Below, piece after piece: positions 13,128 to 21,723 of a stretch of DNA of 64,000 bases. The DNA is from Streptomyces griseoviridis (GTDB lineage: Bacteria > Actinomycetota > Actinomycetes > Streptomycetales > Streptomycetaceae), in the NCBI RefSeq assembly GCF_005222485.1, contig NZ_CP029078.1, positions 310,001 through 374,000 on the forward strand. The letters run 5' to 3'. Below the pieces are notes generated by a model that saw only the letters and a program-made list of their open reading frames with translations, was not told where the DNA came from and searched no databases. The translations under genes and the position numbers were made by a program. Every line of letters starts with the position of its first letter. Position 1 is the stretch's first letter.

Positions 13128-13994
13128 ATGGAATCGAATCAGCGTCCCGCCCAGGCGGCGGGCACCTACACCCTCGGCGGCGATCTGCCGGTCACCCGGC
13201 TCGGCTTCGGCTCGATGCAACTGCCCGGCCCCGGCGTCTGGGGAGCCCCCAAGGACCCGGACGCGGCCGTCCAGGTGCTGCGCCGGGCCGTCGACCTCGG
13301 GGTGAACTTCATCGACACCGCCGACTCCTACGGCCCCGCGGTCGCCGAGCCGCTCATCAAGAAGGCCCTGCACCCCTACCCGGAGGGCGTGGTCGTCGCG
13401 ACCAAGGCCGGTCTCACCCGGCAGGGTCCCGACCAGTGGCTTCCGGTGGGCAGGCCCGAGTATCTGCGCCAGCAGGCGGAGATGAGCCTGCGCATCCTCG
13501 GCCTCGACCGCATCGGCCTGTTCCAGTTGCACCGCATCGACCCCAAGGTGCCCGTCGAGGAGCAGCTCGGGGTGCTCAAGGACCTGCGCGACGAAGGCAA
13601 GATCCGCCACATCGGGCTCTCCGAGGTCTCCGTGGACGACGTCGAGACGGCGCGCGGCATCGTGGAGATCGTCTCGGTGCAGAACCTGTTCAACCTCGCC
13701 GATCGCACGGCCGAGCCGCTCCTCGACTATGCGACCGAGCACGGCATCGGCTTCATCCCCTGGTTCCCGCTGGCCACCGGCAAACTCGCCCGCGAGGACA
13801 GCCCGTTGGCGGAACTGGCGACGCAGCACGGCGCGTCCGCCTCCCAACTCGCCCTGGCCTGGCTCCTCAAGAGGTCACCGGCGATGCTCCCGATCCCGGG
13901 AACGTCGTCCGTGGCGCACCTGGAGGACAATGTGCGGGCCGCCGAGATCACCCTCACCGACGACGAGTTCGACGCTCTCTCGGGGGCGGTGTAG
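13128..13994 (+). CDS. Aldo/keto reductase
   Basis: This 288-residue (alpha/beta)8 NADPH oxidoreductase has the catalytic tetrad visible: Asp and Tyr in DTADSYG (near 64-69), Lys in VVATKAG and His in LFQLHRID. The cofactor end reads LPIPGTSSVAHLEDN. It resembles actinobacterial reductases of sugars or small carbonyl compounds. It follows the sugar importer after 303 bp and has its own AGGAG site, so membership of the same operon is uncertain. A strong hairpin at 14101-14140 follows. Confidence 0.9.
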   Translation: MESNQRPAQAAGTYTLGGDLPVTRLGFGSMQLPGPGVWGAPKDPDAAVQVLRRAVDLGVNFIDTADSYGPAVAEPLIKKALHPYPEGVVVATKAGLTRQGPDQWLPVGRPEYLRQQAEMSLRILGLDRIGLFQLHRIDPKVPVEEQLGVLKDLRDEGKIRHIGLSEVSVDDVETARGIVEIVSVQNLFNLADRTAEPLLDYATEHGIGFIPWFPLATGKLAREDSPLAELATQHGASASQLALAWLLKRSPAMLPIPGTSSVAHLEDNVRAAEITLTDDEFDALSGAV

Positions 13995-14382
13995 CCCCTG
14001 CGGCCCCCGTCCCGGGGGGCGCCGCCGACCGAGAGGACGGCGGCCGGGTGACGGCGCACGTGTGACGGCACACGTGTGACGCCGCCCGAGTGACGGCGGC
14101 CAGGCCGCGCGGGACGGTTTTCGCTCTCCCGCGCGGCCTGTTCGACGCACGGCACGTCCTCCGCGCGCCGCGTCCCGGGGAGTCCCGGCGCGACTCGGGA
14201 AGCCTCGGCGGAACCTGGTGCGTCTCGGCGCGGGCCACATCCACGTGGCCCGCCCCACCCTGCCGGGACCCACCCCGCCCGCGCCCTCCCCGCCCGCGCC
14301 CTCCCCGTCCGCACGCACCCCGTCCGCACCCATCGCGGCTTGGCGCCCTCGGCGCGATCCCTCGCCCCGGCTCTCGCGCCCC
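13995..14382. other. Convergent intergenic region, no gene seen
   Basis: The gap between the convergent aldo/keto reductase and GH36 genes holds short repeats of GTGACGGC and ACGTGTGACG (about 14040-14100), a strong hairpin and a C-rich stretch with repeats of CGCCCGCGCCCTCC (about 14275-14310). No coding sequence is supported. Confidence 0.6.
14101..14140 (+). terminator. Hairpin terminator after aldo/keto reductase
   Basis: A perfect 14-bp stem (14101-14114 with 14127-14140) encloses a 12-base loop containing TTTT. It lies about 105 bp past the reductase stop and 240 bp past the GH36 stop on the other strand, and could serve both. Confidence 0.7.
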
Positions 14383-16587
14383 TCAGCCGACCCCCGCCTC
14401 GAAGGCGATCAGCGCGGCCGAGTGGTCCGCCGGCAGCGTCGCGTGCAGGGTGCGGCCCGTCTCGTCCCAGTCGAGGGCGACGCCTGGGCCCGCCTCGAAC
14501 AGCACGTCGGCGCGGTGCCCCCGGGGCAGCCAGGGCAGCGGGACCGTCATGGATTCCGGGGCTCCGTCGCGGCGCCAGAGGGCCAGCAGGGTGCGCCCGT
14601 CGGCCAGCGTGAGCGCGAGGGCGAGCTGCCCGTCGCGCCAGCCGGGGAAGCCGAGCGGCCAGTGCGGAAGGGCGGTCGGCAGCAGCTCCCGGTACGCCTT
14701 GTAGGTGTCCAACGCCCGCCGTACCACGTTGAGCTGACTTTTCGTCAGCAGATCAGGTCGGCCGCTCAGGTGGACGCGGCCGAGCAGCGCCGACACCATC
14801 ACCGTGCCGAGTTCCGCCTCCGTCTGCTCGGGCAGCGGGTACGCCCAGATCGCCCCCTGCTCCGGGGTGACCGCGGACGGCGCCGCCGCGGCGATGGCGG
14901 GCAGCAGCCTGAAGTCCTGCTGGTCGGTGACGGAGTGGATCGGCAGCCGGGAGAGGATCGCGTGGTCGGTGCGGCTGCCGCCCGCCGCGCAGCTCTCGAC
15001 CACCAGCTCGGGATGCCGGTCGAGGAGGCCGTCGAGCCAGTCGAGGTAGGCCCGGTTGTGGCCGAGGAGACCGGCGCCTGGGCTGTCGGTGCCGTCCGGT
15101 CCGTCGGTGCCCGCACCGATGTCGATGTTGTAGTCGAGCTTGAGGTAGCCGACGCCGTACTCCTCGACGAGCCGGTCGACGACGGCGTCCAGATGGCCGC
15201 GGGCCGCCGGGTGGCGCAGGTCGAGCTGGTGGCGGCCCCACTCCGTCAGCCGCTGTCCGTCCCTGCGGAAGAACGCCTCGTCGGGCAGGGTGGCGGCGAG
15301 CGGGCTGCGGACGCCGACGACCTCGGGTTCCAGCCACAGGCCGGGCACCATGCCCGCGCCGCGCACCCGGTCCATCACCTCGATGAGACCGCCGGGGAAG
15401 CGGGTCGGCGACTCCCGCCACTCCCCCACGGCGTCCCACCAGCCGGGCACACCGCCGGGGTCCACGGTGCCGGGCGGTTCGGCGTCGTACCAGCCCGCGT
15501 CGACGCAGAAGTACTCGGCGCCCGCCTCGGCCGCCGCGTCGACGAGCGGCAGCAGCGCCTCGGTGCTCGGCTCGCCCATCAGGCTGTTCATGAAGTCGTT
15601 GAAGACGACGGGGAGTCGCTGGTGGTCGGGGTGCGGGCGGCGGGTGGACCTGCGGTGGTCGGTCATCGCCCGGAGCGCGGCCTCGCAGCCGCCGCCGGTA
15701 ACGAGCGCGACGGCGGCCGGGACGGTCCGGAAGGAGTCGCCGGGAGCGAGCCGCTCGCGCCACTGGTGTTCGCGGTCGGTCGGCCCTGCCAGCGCGAGGT
15801 AGACGTCGCCGAGGCGGTCGCCCAACTCGGCGTGCCAGGAGCCGTTGTGCTCGATCTGCCAGAGCAGGGCGCGGCCGGTCTCGGTCTCCTCCAGGCATCC
15901 GGTCGGCAGGTACTCGGACGACGACCAGGAACCGGCGCTGGTCACGGCGACCCGGTTCTTCGAGCCGGTCTGCCCGAAGGGCACCATGCCGACGTCGTGG
16001 AGGCCGCGCTCGGCGAGGGTCGCCCGCGCCCAACGGAACTCGCCGCTCCAGGGGTTGGCGGCGAGCCACAGCGCGAGCCCGTCCTCCCAACACTGGTCGT
16101 CGGGCAGTCGCCGGGCGAGGTTCGCCAGGGCGAAGGAGGAAACGTATTCGAGGGTGACGGCGGTGTCGCCGGTGTTCTCCACGACGGCCTCGGAGGCGAC
16201 GACGGGCGTCCCGGGGCGGAGCGTGTAGCGGGCGGTGACGCGCAGGCCGGCGCGCTCGTCGGCCATCGTCACGGCCAGGGTGCGTACGAGCCCGCCGGTC
16301 GGGTCCGTCCCGTCGCGCTCCGTGTGGCCCGTGTAGCGCAGCCCGCGGGCCGCGGCGCCGTCGACATGCCGTTTGCCCGAGGTGCCCAGTCTGCCGCCGC
16401 CCGCGGTCTGGACCTCGACCAGGGGCAAGGCCCGGTGCGCGAGCAGGGCGCACCGTTCGGGCTCGCGCTCCGGATCGGGCAGGGCGGCGTCCTCCCCCAC
16501 CGCGAGCAGCCGGGGCGGACCCGCCGGGTCGAGGGAGATCAGCAGGGCCAGCGCGTCGGTTCCCCAGCGCAGATGGGAGAGGGGCAT
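14383..16587 (-). CDS. Alpha-galactosidase, GH36
   Basis: This 734-residue cytoplasmic enzyme removes terminal alpha-galactose. An N-terminal beta-supersandwich (about 1-300) is followed by a TIM barrel with the GH36 signatures: FNDFMNSLMG, AEYFCVDAGWY, LWLEPEVVG, YLKLDYN (nucleophile Asp), ESCAAGGSRTDHAI and VTDQQDFR (probable acid/base Asp). A C-terminal beta domain closes the protein. The ATG at 16587 is preferred over an earlier in-frame ATG at 16665: GGAG lies eight bases before it, and the operator GTAAACGTTTAC at 16615-16626 would otherwise lie inside the gene. With the GH43 enzyme and importer it suggests use of plant galactosides. It has no signal peptide. Confidence 0.92.
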   Translation of the reverse strand: MPLSHLRWGTDALALLISLDPAGPPRLLAVGEDAALPDPEREPERCALLAHRALPLVEVQTAGGGRLGTSGKRHVDGAAARGLRYTGHTERDGTDPTGGLVRTLAVTMADERAGLRVTARYTLRPGTPVVASEAVVENTGDTAVTLEYVSSFALANLARRLPDDQCWEDGLALWLAANPWSGEFRWARATLAERGLHDVGMVPFGQTGSKNRVAVTSAGSWSSSEYLPTGCLEETETGRALLWQIEHNGSWHAELGDRLGDVYLALAGPTDREHQWRERLAPGDSFRTVPAAVALVTGGGCEAALRAMTDHRRSTRRPHPDHQRLPVVFNDFMNSLMGEPSTEALLPLVDAAAEAGAEYFCVDAGWYDAEPPGTVDPGGVPGWWDAVGEWRESPTRFPGGLIEVMDRVRGAGMVPGLWLEPEVVGVRSPLAATLPDEAFFRRDGQRLTEWGRHQLDLRHPAARGHLDAVVDRLVEEYGVGYLKLDYNIDIGAGTDGPDGTDSPGAGLLGHNRAYLDWLDGLLDRHPELVVESCAAGGSRTDHAILSRLPIHSVTDQQDFRLLPAIAAAAPSAVTPEQGAIWAYPLPEQTEAELGTVMVSALLGRVHLSGRPDLLTKSQLNVVRRALDTYKAYRELLPTALPHWPLGFPGWRDGQLALALTLADGRTLLALWRRDGAPESMTVPLPWLPRGHRADVLFEAGPGVALDWDETGRTLHATLPADHSAALIAFEAGVG

Positions 16588-16614
16588 GGAGGCGGCTCCG
16601 ACCGGGAGAGGATA

Positions 16615-16626
16615 GTAAACGTTTAC
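16615..16626. promoter_or_regulatory. LacI-family operator before GH36
   Basis: GTAAACGTTTAC is a perfect 12-bp palindrome 28 bp upstream of the GH36 start, with the central CG typical of LacI/GalR sites. It is conspicuous in GC-rich DNA. A 10/12 match sits upstream of the GH43/ABC genes at 8435. The cognate regulator is not obvious in this window. Confidence 0.75.
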
Positions 16627-16880
16627 AAGGCCGGTACGGTAGTTCGTGCCCTGGGGGAGCCGCAAGGAGTGGCGGACGCGATCGACGGCCCGCTGCCGGC
16701 CCCGTGAGACCTGTGGGAGGACGCGGTCGTGCCCGGTCGGGGCATCACGTCACGGTGTGGTTGAACTCGGGTGGTGACGCGGCGACTTCGACGGGAACGG
16801 CTCTCCGGTGTCGTGGGGGGGCGGAGGCGGGCCGCCTCCGCCTCGACTCCGACAGCGGCCCAAGCGCCGCGCCGCCTCGC

Positions 16881-16980
16881 CGGCCCGCCGTCTCGCCAGT
16901 CCGCCGAACCGCCGTTCCACCGGCCCGCCGTCTCGCCAGCCCGCCGAACCGCTCTCTCGCCAGCCCGCCGTCTCGGGTCC
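16881..16980. repeat. Tandem repeat, 40-bp period, 2.5 copies
   Basis: Units begin CGGCCCGCCGTCTCGCCAG at 16881 and 16921, with a partial third at 16961. The second half contains CCGCCGAACCGC. The unit resembles that of the array at 22885-22989 (GCCCGCCGTACCGCCAG...CCGAACCGC). Confidence 0.8.
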
Positions 16981-16986
16981 CCCTCT

Positions 16987-17069
16987 GGCAGAGGCCCGTC
17001 TCGGGTCCCCCGGCCGCACGTTCGGCAGAGGCCCGTCTCGGGTCCCCCCGGCTGCACGTCCCGCAGAGG
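16987..17069. repeat. Tandem repeat, 37-38-bp period, about 2.2 copies
   Basis: GGCAGAGGCCCGTCTCGGGT recurs at 16987 and 17024, with a partial copy at 17062. It directly adjoins the previous array. Confidence 0.75.
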
Positions 17070-17137
17070 CACCGGACCGAGGCGTGCGGAGGTGTTTCGC
17101 CGTTTCGCCGTCACGCGCCCCGGTCCGGTGCGTCCGG

Positions 17138-18106
17138 CTACCGGCCGCCGGTTCCGAACAGCGCGCGTGCCAGCGGGTGTTCGCCCAGGAACTCCGCCAG
17201 TGCGCGTCGGTCGGGGGCGGTGGCGGGGCCTCGGCGGGCGACCGCGTAGGCCGCCGCCGCGTTGGCGGCCGACGCCGCCGTCAGCGGGTCGTGGCCCTGG
17301 CCGAGCAGCGCGAGGAACGCGCCGACGTGCGCGTCACCCGCGCCGTTGCTGTCCACCGCCGCCACCGGGAACCCCGGCACATGGACCGGTGGTCTGCCGG
17401 GCGTCGCCAGCCAGCAGCCGTCCTTGTCCGCCCTGACGAGCACACCCGCGCCCGGGGCGAGCCGTTCCCGCAGCGCGGTCGCCGCCGCGCGCGGGTCGTC
17501 GAGCCCTGTCATCAGGCGGGCCTCGCGGGCGTTGGCGCTGAGCCAGTCGGTGCGGGCGAGGACCGGGGCGAGGACCGCCTCGGGGATGTCGGCGACCAGC
17601 GGCGCCGGGTCGAGGCAGACGGTGATGTCGGTCGGCAGTGCCGCCGTGAAGTCGGCCAGGAGGGGGCCGTTGTCGCGCAGCACCAGTCCGTAGCCGGAGA
17701 GTTGGACGAGGTCGCCGGGGCGCAGGGAGGCGGTGACGGCGTCGAGGTCGGCGCGGGTCAGGGTGGCCTCGACGCCGAAGCTGGTGACGAAGGTGCGCTC
17801 CCCCTCGCCGTCGACCAGGGCCACGGTGAATCCGGTGTCGCCGTCCGTGCGGGGCGCGAGCAGCGTCGCGATGTCCTCGGCGGCCAGCGCGGCGCGGACC
17901 AGGTCGCCGTGCGGGCCGGTGCCGTGCAGACCCGCGAAGACCGCCTCGGTGCCGAGCCGTCCTGCGGCGACCAGGGTGTTGAAGCCGCCGCCCGCGGTCG
18001 TCCCGGCGCGGGTCGCGATGACGTCGCCGCCGCGTTCGGGCAGCGCGGGGACCTCGATCACCAGGTCGGCGATGACGTTCCCGGCGAGGATCAGCCGGCC
18101 GCTCAT
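17138..18106 (-). CDS. PfkB-family carbohydrate (ribokinase-like) kinase
   Basis: This 322-residue PfkB kinase has the N-terminal glycine motif TTAGGGFNTLVAAGRLG (near residues 37-53) and the C-terminal signature VDSNGAGDAHVGAF near 260, whose GAGD Asp is the catalytic base. It transfers phosphate from ATP to a sugar or nucleoside hydroxyl. The ATG at 18106 overlaps the stop of the permease (ATGA), so the two are translationally coupled. With an NCS1 permease, an ADP-ribosylglycohydrolase and a GntR regulator, ribose released from a nucleoside or the nucleoside itself is the likely substrate; this is inference. Confidence 0.9.
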   Translation of the reverse strand: MSGRLILAGNVIADLVIEVPALPERGGDVIATRAGTTAGGGFNTLVAAGRLGTEAVFAGLHGTGPHGDLVRAALAAEDIATLLAPRTDGDTGFTVALVDGEGERTFVTSFGVEATLTRADLDAVTASLRPGDLVQLSGYGLVLRDNGPLLADFTAALPTDITVCLDPAPLVADIPEAVLAPVLARTDWLSANAREARLMTGLDDPRAAATALRERLAPGAGVLVRADKDGCWLATPGRPPVHVPGFPVAAVDSNGAGDAHVGAFLALLGQGHDPLTAASAANAAAAYAVARRGPATAPDRRALAEFLGEHPLARALFGTGGR

Positions 18107-19581
18107 CGTCCGGCCCCCTGGAGGCTGGTCGGGGTGGCCGTGCCGCCGTCGCGGGCCGCGGAGCCGGCGCGGGGGCCGAACACCGCGTACACGGCGGCGC
18201 CGACGGCCATCGCGACGGCCCAGCCCAGTCCGTTCACGCCGAACCAGGTGTCCGAGAGCGGGCCGGCGAACCAGACGTCGGTGTCGCTGGTCGCCGCCTT
18301 GGTGAAGAGCAGACCGGCCACGATCGCGGCGGCCCAGCCGGTGACGGCGGGCAGATGGAAGCCGCCCGCGTACCAGTAGCGACTGGTGCGGGTGGTGTCC
18401 ATGAGCGCCTCGGAGTCGTAGTCGCGTCCGCGCAGCGAGTCGACCACGATCACGCCGATCCACGCGGAGATGGGGACGGCGAGCAGGGTCAGGAAGGTGG
18501 AGAAGGGGCCGTAGAAGTCGTCGGCGATCAGCATGAAGTAGATGCCGCCCGCGAACATCAGGACCACGTCGAGGGCGACCGCTAGGGCGCGGGGCACCCG
18601 CAGGCCCAGGGTGATCATCGTCAGCCCGGCCGAGTAGGTGGAGAGGTGGTTGGACATGAGCAGCCCGCCGAAGGCCGCGATGAGGTAGGGGATCGCCATC
18701 CAGGACGGCAGCATCGCGTTGATGGCGGCGACCGGATCGGAGGCGGTGGCGAGGCTCGCGTCGCCCGCGGCGAGCAGCGAGCCGAGGGAGATCAGCAGCA
18801 CGAGGGGGATGCCCGCGCCGAACGCGGAGGCGACGACCAGCCGTCGGCCGGGGATCGCGCGGGGCAGGTAACGGGCGTAATCGGCGCCCGCGTTGGCCCA
18901 GCCGATGCCGGTGCCTGCGGCGATGAACCCGATACCCGCGATCACTCCGGTGGTCGGCCCGGCCGAGGTGTGCAGGACGGTGGACCAGTCGACGGTGGCG
19001 ACGAGGAAGCCCATCACGATCAGGTTGAGGACGCCGAAGACGACGGTGGCCCACTTGTTGATCCACATGATGGTGGCGTGGCCGAGCCCGCTGATCAGCA
19101 GGGTGCAGATGATGAAGACGAGCAGGCAGGCGAGGGTGAGCACGGTGTTCTGGGCGACGCCGAACGCGGTGTCGAGCAGGGCGAGCAGCGCGTAGGCCGC
19201 GGTGGTCGTGGTGATCGTCTCCCAGCCGACCCGGCTGAGCCAGGTGATGAGGGTCGGTCCCGCGTTGCCCCGCTGCCCGAAGACGGAGCGGGAGAGGGTG
19301 AGCGCGGGTGCGCCGCCCTTCTTGCCCGCCATGCTGAGGGCCCCCACCAGCGCGAACGACCCGAAGGAGCCGACGAGCGCGACCAGGCCGGCCTGCCAGA
19401 TGTTCAGTCCGCGGAACGCGACCAGGGTCGCGCCGAGCGGCAGCCCGAGGATGCTGATGTTGGCGGCGAACCAGGTCCAGAACATCTGGCCCGCCTGGCC
19501 GTGCCGTTCGCTGTCGGGGACCGGTTCGATCCCCCGGGTCTCGATGGCGCCGACGCGATCGTTCGTCTTCGAAACGGCCAT
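18103..19581 (-). CDS. NCS1-family permease (nucleobase/nucleoside cation symporter)
   Basis: This 492-residue protein has about 12 membrane segments and the NCS1 hallmarks: a soluble N-terminus (MAVSKTNDRVGAIETRGIEPVP), FWTWFAANISILGLPLGA in the first helix, SRSVFGQRGN after helix 2, and GWANAGADYARYLP near the sixth helix. The family imports purines, pyrimidines, allantoin, hydantoins or related compounds with Na+ or H+. AGGAGG lies seven bases before the ATG. It is the third gene of the GntR-hydrolase-permease-kinase operon. Confidence 0.9.
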   Translation of the reverse strand: MAVSKTNDRVGAIETRGIEPVPDSERHGQAGQMFWTWFAANISILGLPLGATLVAFRGLNIWQAGLVALVGSFGSFALVGALSMAGKKGGAPALTLSRSVFGQRGNAGPTLITWLSRVGWETITTTTAAYALLALLDTAFGVAQNTVLTLACLLVFIICTLLISGLGHATIMWINKWATVVFGVLNLIVMGFLVATVDWSTVLHTSAGPTTGVIAGIGFIAAGTGIGWANAGADYARYLPRAIPGRRLVVASAFGAGIPLVLLISLGSLLAAGDASLATASDPVAAINAMLPSWMAIPYLIAAFGGLLMSNHLSTYSAGLTMITLGLRVPRALAVALDVVLMFAGGIYFMLIADDFYGPFSTFLTLLAVPISAWIGVIVVDSLRGRDYDSEALMDTTRTSRYWYAGGFHLPAVTGWAAAIVAGLLFTKAATSDTDVWFAGPLSDTWFGVNGLGWAVAMAVGAAVYAVFGPRAGSAARDGGTATPTSLQGAGR

Positions 19582-19676
19582 GACGGAACCTCCTTGCAGG
19601 GTGCGGAATGACGGGGATGACAGGGATGACGGAGATGAGGGGCGTGGGGGCGAAGGGTTGCCGGGGGTCGGGTTGT

Positions 19677-20669
19677 TCAGCGCAGGGCCAGCAGCCGGGT
19701 GGTCAGGGGGTGCAGGTCGAGGGAGTTGACGGTGCGCAGGGTCGTGACGGCGTCGGCGGGCAGCGCCGAGAGGCCGGTGACCGAGCCCGCGACGGCGCCG
19801 GCGATGGCGCCGATGGTGTCGCTGTCGCCGCCGAGGTTGGCGGCGAGCAGGGCGGCCCGCCAGGGGTCGCCGTCCGCGACGGCGAGCACCGCGAAGGCCG
19901 CGGGCACCGACTCCTGGCTGGCGACGCTGGTGCCGACGAGGGCGCAGATCCGGTCGAGGGCGTCGGCCTCGGGGAGGTCCCGCACCAGGTCGCCAGCCCA
20001 GACGATGCGGGAGGCGATGTCGGCCCCGGCGATCCAGTGCCCGCGCCTGGCCCCGGCCCGCGCCGCGGTGACGGCCGCGGCGACGGCCTCGGCGAGCGAG
20101 CCGCCGTCGACCCCGGTGGAGACGGCCGCGGCGACGGCGGCGGCGCCCGCGATGCCGATCGTCGTGTCATGGGTGACCTGGCAGGACTCCACGACCCGGT
20201 CGAGGAATTCGTCGGGCGAGGTGGCGGCCGAGGCGATCCCGACCGGGGTGACGCGCATGGCGGCGCCGTTCGTCGTGCCGTGCCGGCCCGCCTCCCGTGG
20301 CGGCACACCGCGCGCGACGGCGTCCAGCGCGGCCTTGGTGGAGGGGCCGAGGAGGTCGAAGGAGCCCTTGGCCTTCATCTCCTTCTCCCAGTCGAGCAGT
20401 TCGTGCGCGAGGCGCAACGGGTCGATCCGGCCGCCTCCCTCGTCGAGCAGCCGGCCCACGATGACGGCCTGTTCGGTGTCGTCGGTGACGGAACCGGCGG
20501 GCATGCCCGCGCTGACCGGGTTGTCGGGGCGGGCGGGTTCGAAGCCGGTGACGGTGCCGTAGACGCGGACGACGTCCTCGCGGGACATCACCTGGGTGGG
20601 CATGCCGAGGGCGTCGCCGAGGGCGAGTCCGTAGAAGGCGCCGAGGGCGCGGTCGAGTCGGTCGTTCAC
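19677..20669 (-). CDS. ADP-ribosylglycohydrolase-family protein (DraG/ARH fold)
   Basis: This 330-residue all-helical enzyme has the dinuclear metal motifs of the family: N-terminal AFYGLALGDALGMPTQ, GSVTDDTEQAV near residue 60 and C-terminal NLGGDSDTIGAIAGAVAG near 290. Members cleave N- or O-glycosidic bonds of ADP-ribosyl groups, and some act on small ribosides. The GTG start overlaps the GntR stop (GTGA). Its position between a GntR regulator and an NCS1 permease plus PfkB kinase argues that it splits an imported nucleoside-like compound rather than reversing protein ADP-ribosylation. That is a hypothesis. Confidence 0.88.
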   Translation of the reverse strand: MNDRLDRALGAFYGLALGDALGMPTQVMSREDVVRVYGTVTGFEPARPDNPVSAGMPAGSVTDDTEQAVIVGRLLDEGGGRIDPLRLAHELLDWEKEMKAKGSFDLLGPSTKAALDAVARGVPPREAGRHGTTNGAAMRVTPVGIASAATSPDEFLDRVVESCQVTHDTTIGIAGAAAVAAAVSTGVDGGSLAEAVAAAVTAARAGARRGHWIAGADIASRIVWAGDLVRDLPEADALDRICALVGTSVASQESVPAAFAVLAVADGDPWRAALLAANLGGDSDTIGAIAGAVAGSVTGLSALPADAVTTLRTVNSLDLHPLTTRLLALR

Positions 20670-21385
20670 AGTCGGCCTCCTCGGCCCGAGCGGACGTGCA
20701 GTTCGAATCTGGTGGGGTCGAGCAGGCTGCTGACGTGCTCGACGACCGAGTTGTCGGCGGCCCGGTAGACCTGAGTGAGGCGCAGGAAGGACTCGCCCCG
20801 GGAGCGGTGCAGGACGGCGGCCTCCGTCTCGTCGAGGCCGCGCACCGACACGACGCCCTCTCCCGAGTCGGTGATCCGGCCGGCGGCGACCAGTGCCTGG
20901 TTGAGCGAGCCGCCGTCGAGGCCGCGTCGCGGCAGTCCCGCGAGGCTCTCGGTGACCGGGACCCTGCTGTGTTCGAGGGAGACGCCCCGTCCGTCCGGGA
21001 GCCGTCTGACCCGGTCGAGGGCGAGGAACGCGGTGGGGCCGAGGCCCAGGGCGGCGGCCAGCTCCGGGTCGGTGACCTCCTCGAAGCGGAGGGTCTCGGT
21101 GGTCAGCTCGGTGCCCTGTTCGGCCAGTGCCCGGGTCCAGCCGAGGCGGTTGTCGAGCGGCGTACCGTCGAAGGTGACGAAGGAGCCGATCCCGGCGTGC
21201 GTGGCGATCAGCCCTTCCTCGCCGAGGACCTGGAGCGCCTGCCGCAGGGTGGTGCGACTGACGCCGAACCGCTGGGTGAGCGCGTGCTCCCCGGGGAGCC
21301 TGCTGCCGTCGGAATGGACCCCGGCGCGAATCTCGTCGGCGAGCACGCGGGCGATGCGATGATGCTTGTGTACCTGTCCAGGCAT
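20666..21385 (-). CDS. GntR-family regulator, HutC subfamily
   Basis: This 239-residue protein has a winged helix at residues 5-70 (HRIARVLADEIRAG, LPGEHALTQRFGVSRTTLRQALQVL, GIGSFVTF). A UTRA effector domain follows, containing FLALDRVRRLPDGRGVSLEHSRVP and the ending FELHVRSG. The ATG at 21385 gives the usual length; an ATG at 21421 would add 12 residues, and neither has a clear SD. The palindrome TGTCTAGACA (21385-21394) overlaps the chosen start, suggesting autoregulation and possibly a leaderless message. It is the first gene of the operon with the hydrolase, permease and kinase. Confidence 0.88.
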   Translation of the reverse strand: MPGQVHKHHRIARVLADEIRAGVHSDGSRLPGEHALTQRFGVSRTTLRQALQVLGEEGLIATHAGIGSFVTFDGTPLDNRLGWTRALAEQGTELTTETLRFEEVTDPELAAALGLGPTAFLALDRVRRLPDGRGVSLEHSRVPVTESLAGLPRRGLDGGSLNQALVAAGRITDSGEGVVSVRGLDETEAAVLHRSRGESFLRLTQVYRAADNSVVEHVSSLLDPTRFELHVRSGRGGRL

Positions 21386-21394
21386 GTCTAGACA
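21385..21394. promoter_or_regulatory. Candidate GntR operator
   Basis: TGTCTAGACA is a perfect 10-bp palindrome at the start of the GntR gene, the first gene of the nucleoside-type operon. It resembles the inner part of HutC/DasR-type sites (GTCTAGAC) but lacks the outer GG/CC of DasR boxes. Confidence 0.55.
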
Positions 21395-21723
21395 GTAGGT
21401 GAACAGCTCCTTCCGGTCCATAGCTGACGGGAAATTCCTGCGCGGAGGGCGACGTCAGCACCACTGTGGGCGGGCGCCGTCGGTGTCAGCCCGCGGGCGC
21501 GGTGCCCATACGTCCGGCGGAACGGGCAGGCGGACGCACGCCATCAACGCCTCCGGCGGGACGGGCGGCCGGGGCCGATGCCAGGGCCTCCGACGGGACG
21601 GGCCGCCGGGACGATGACGACGCTTCCGCCGGGCCGTGCGGCTTGGGCGAGGCCGACGCTTCCGCCGAGACGGGCGGGCGAGCCGATGCCAACCCTTCCG
21701 ACGGCCCGCTGTCAGCCCGTCCG
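21386..21723. other. Intergenic region, mainly a tandem-repeat array
   Basis: It contains the GntR leader and a degenerate 36-37-bp repeat array (21511-21708). No gene is supported. Confidence 0.6.
21511..21708. repeat. Degenerate tandem repeat, 36-37-bp period, about five copies
   Basis: Units begin with a variant of GCYTCCGNCGGGACGGGC at about 21512, 21549, 21586, 21622 and 21658, with a partial copy at 21694. The downstream half of most units reads like GGCCGATGCCA or GGCCGACGC. Confidence 0.7.

Larger units (their letters stand above)
16588..17137. other. Intergenic region with operator and two tandem-repeat arrays
   Basis: It contains the GH36 promoter and operator (near 16600-16700) and two contiguous repeat arrays (16881-16980 and 16987-17069). 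Open frames through the arrays have biased Arg/Pro/Ser composition and no start signals, so I call no gene. Confidence 0.6.

Noticed and set aside
16588..16665. Extension of the GH36 gene to an upstream ATG at 16665
   Set aside because: It would place the palindrome GTAAACGTTTAC inside the gene. The ATG at 16587 has a proper SD.
21387..21421. Longer GntR start at 21421
   Set aside because: It adds 12 residues not typical of the family and has no better SD. The operator palindrome would then lie within the coding region. Not excluded.
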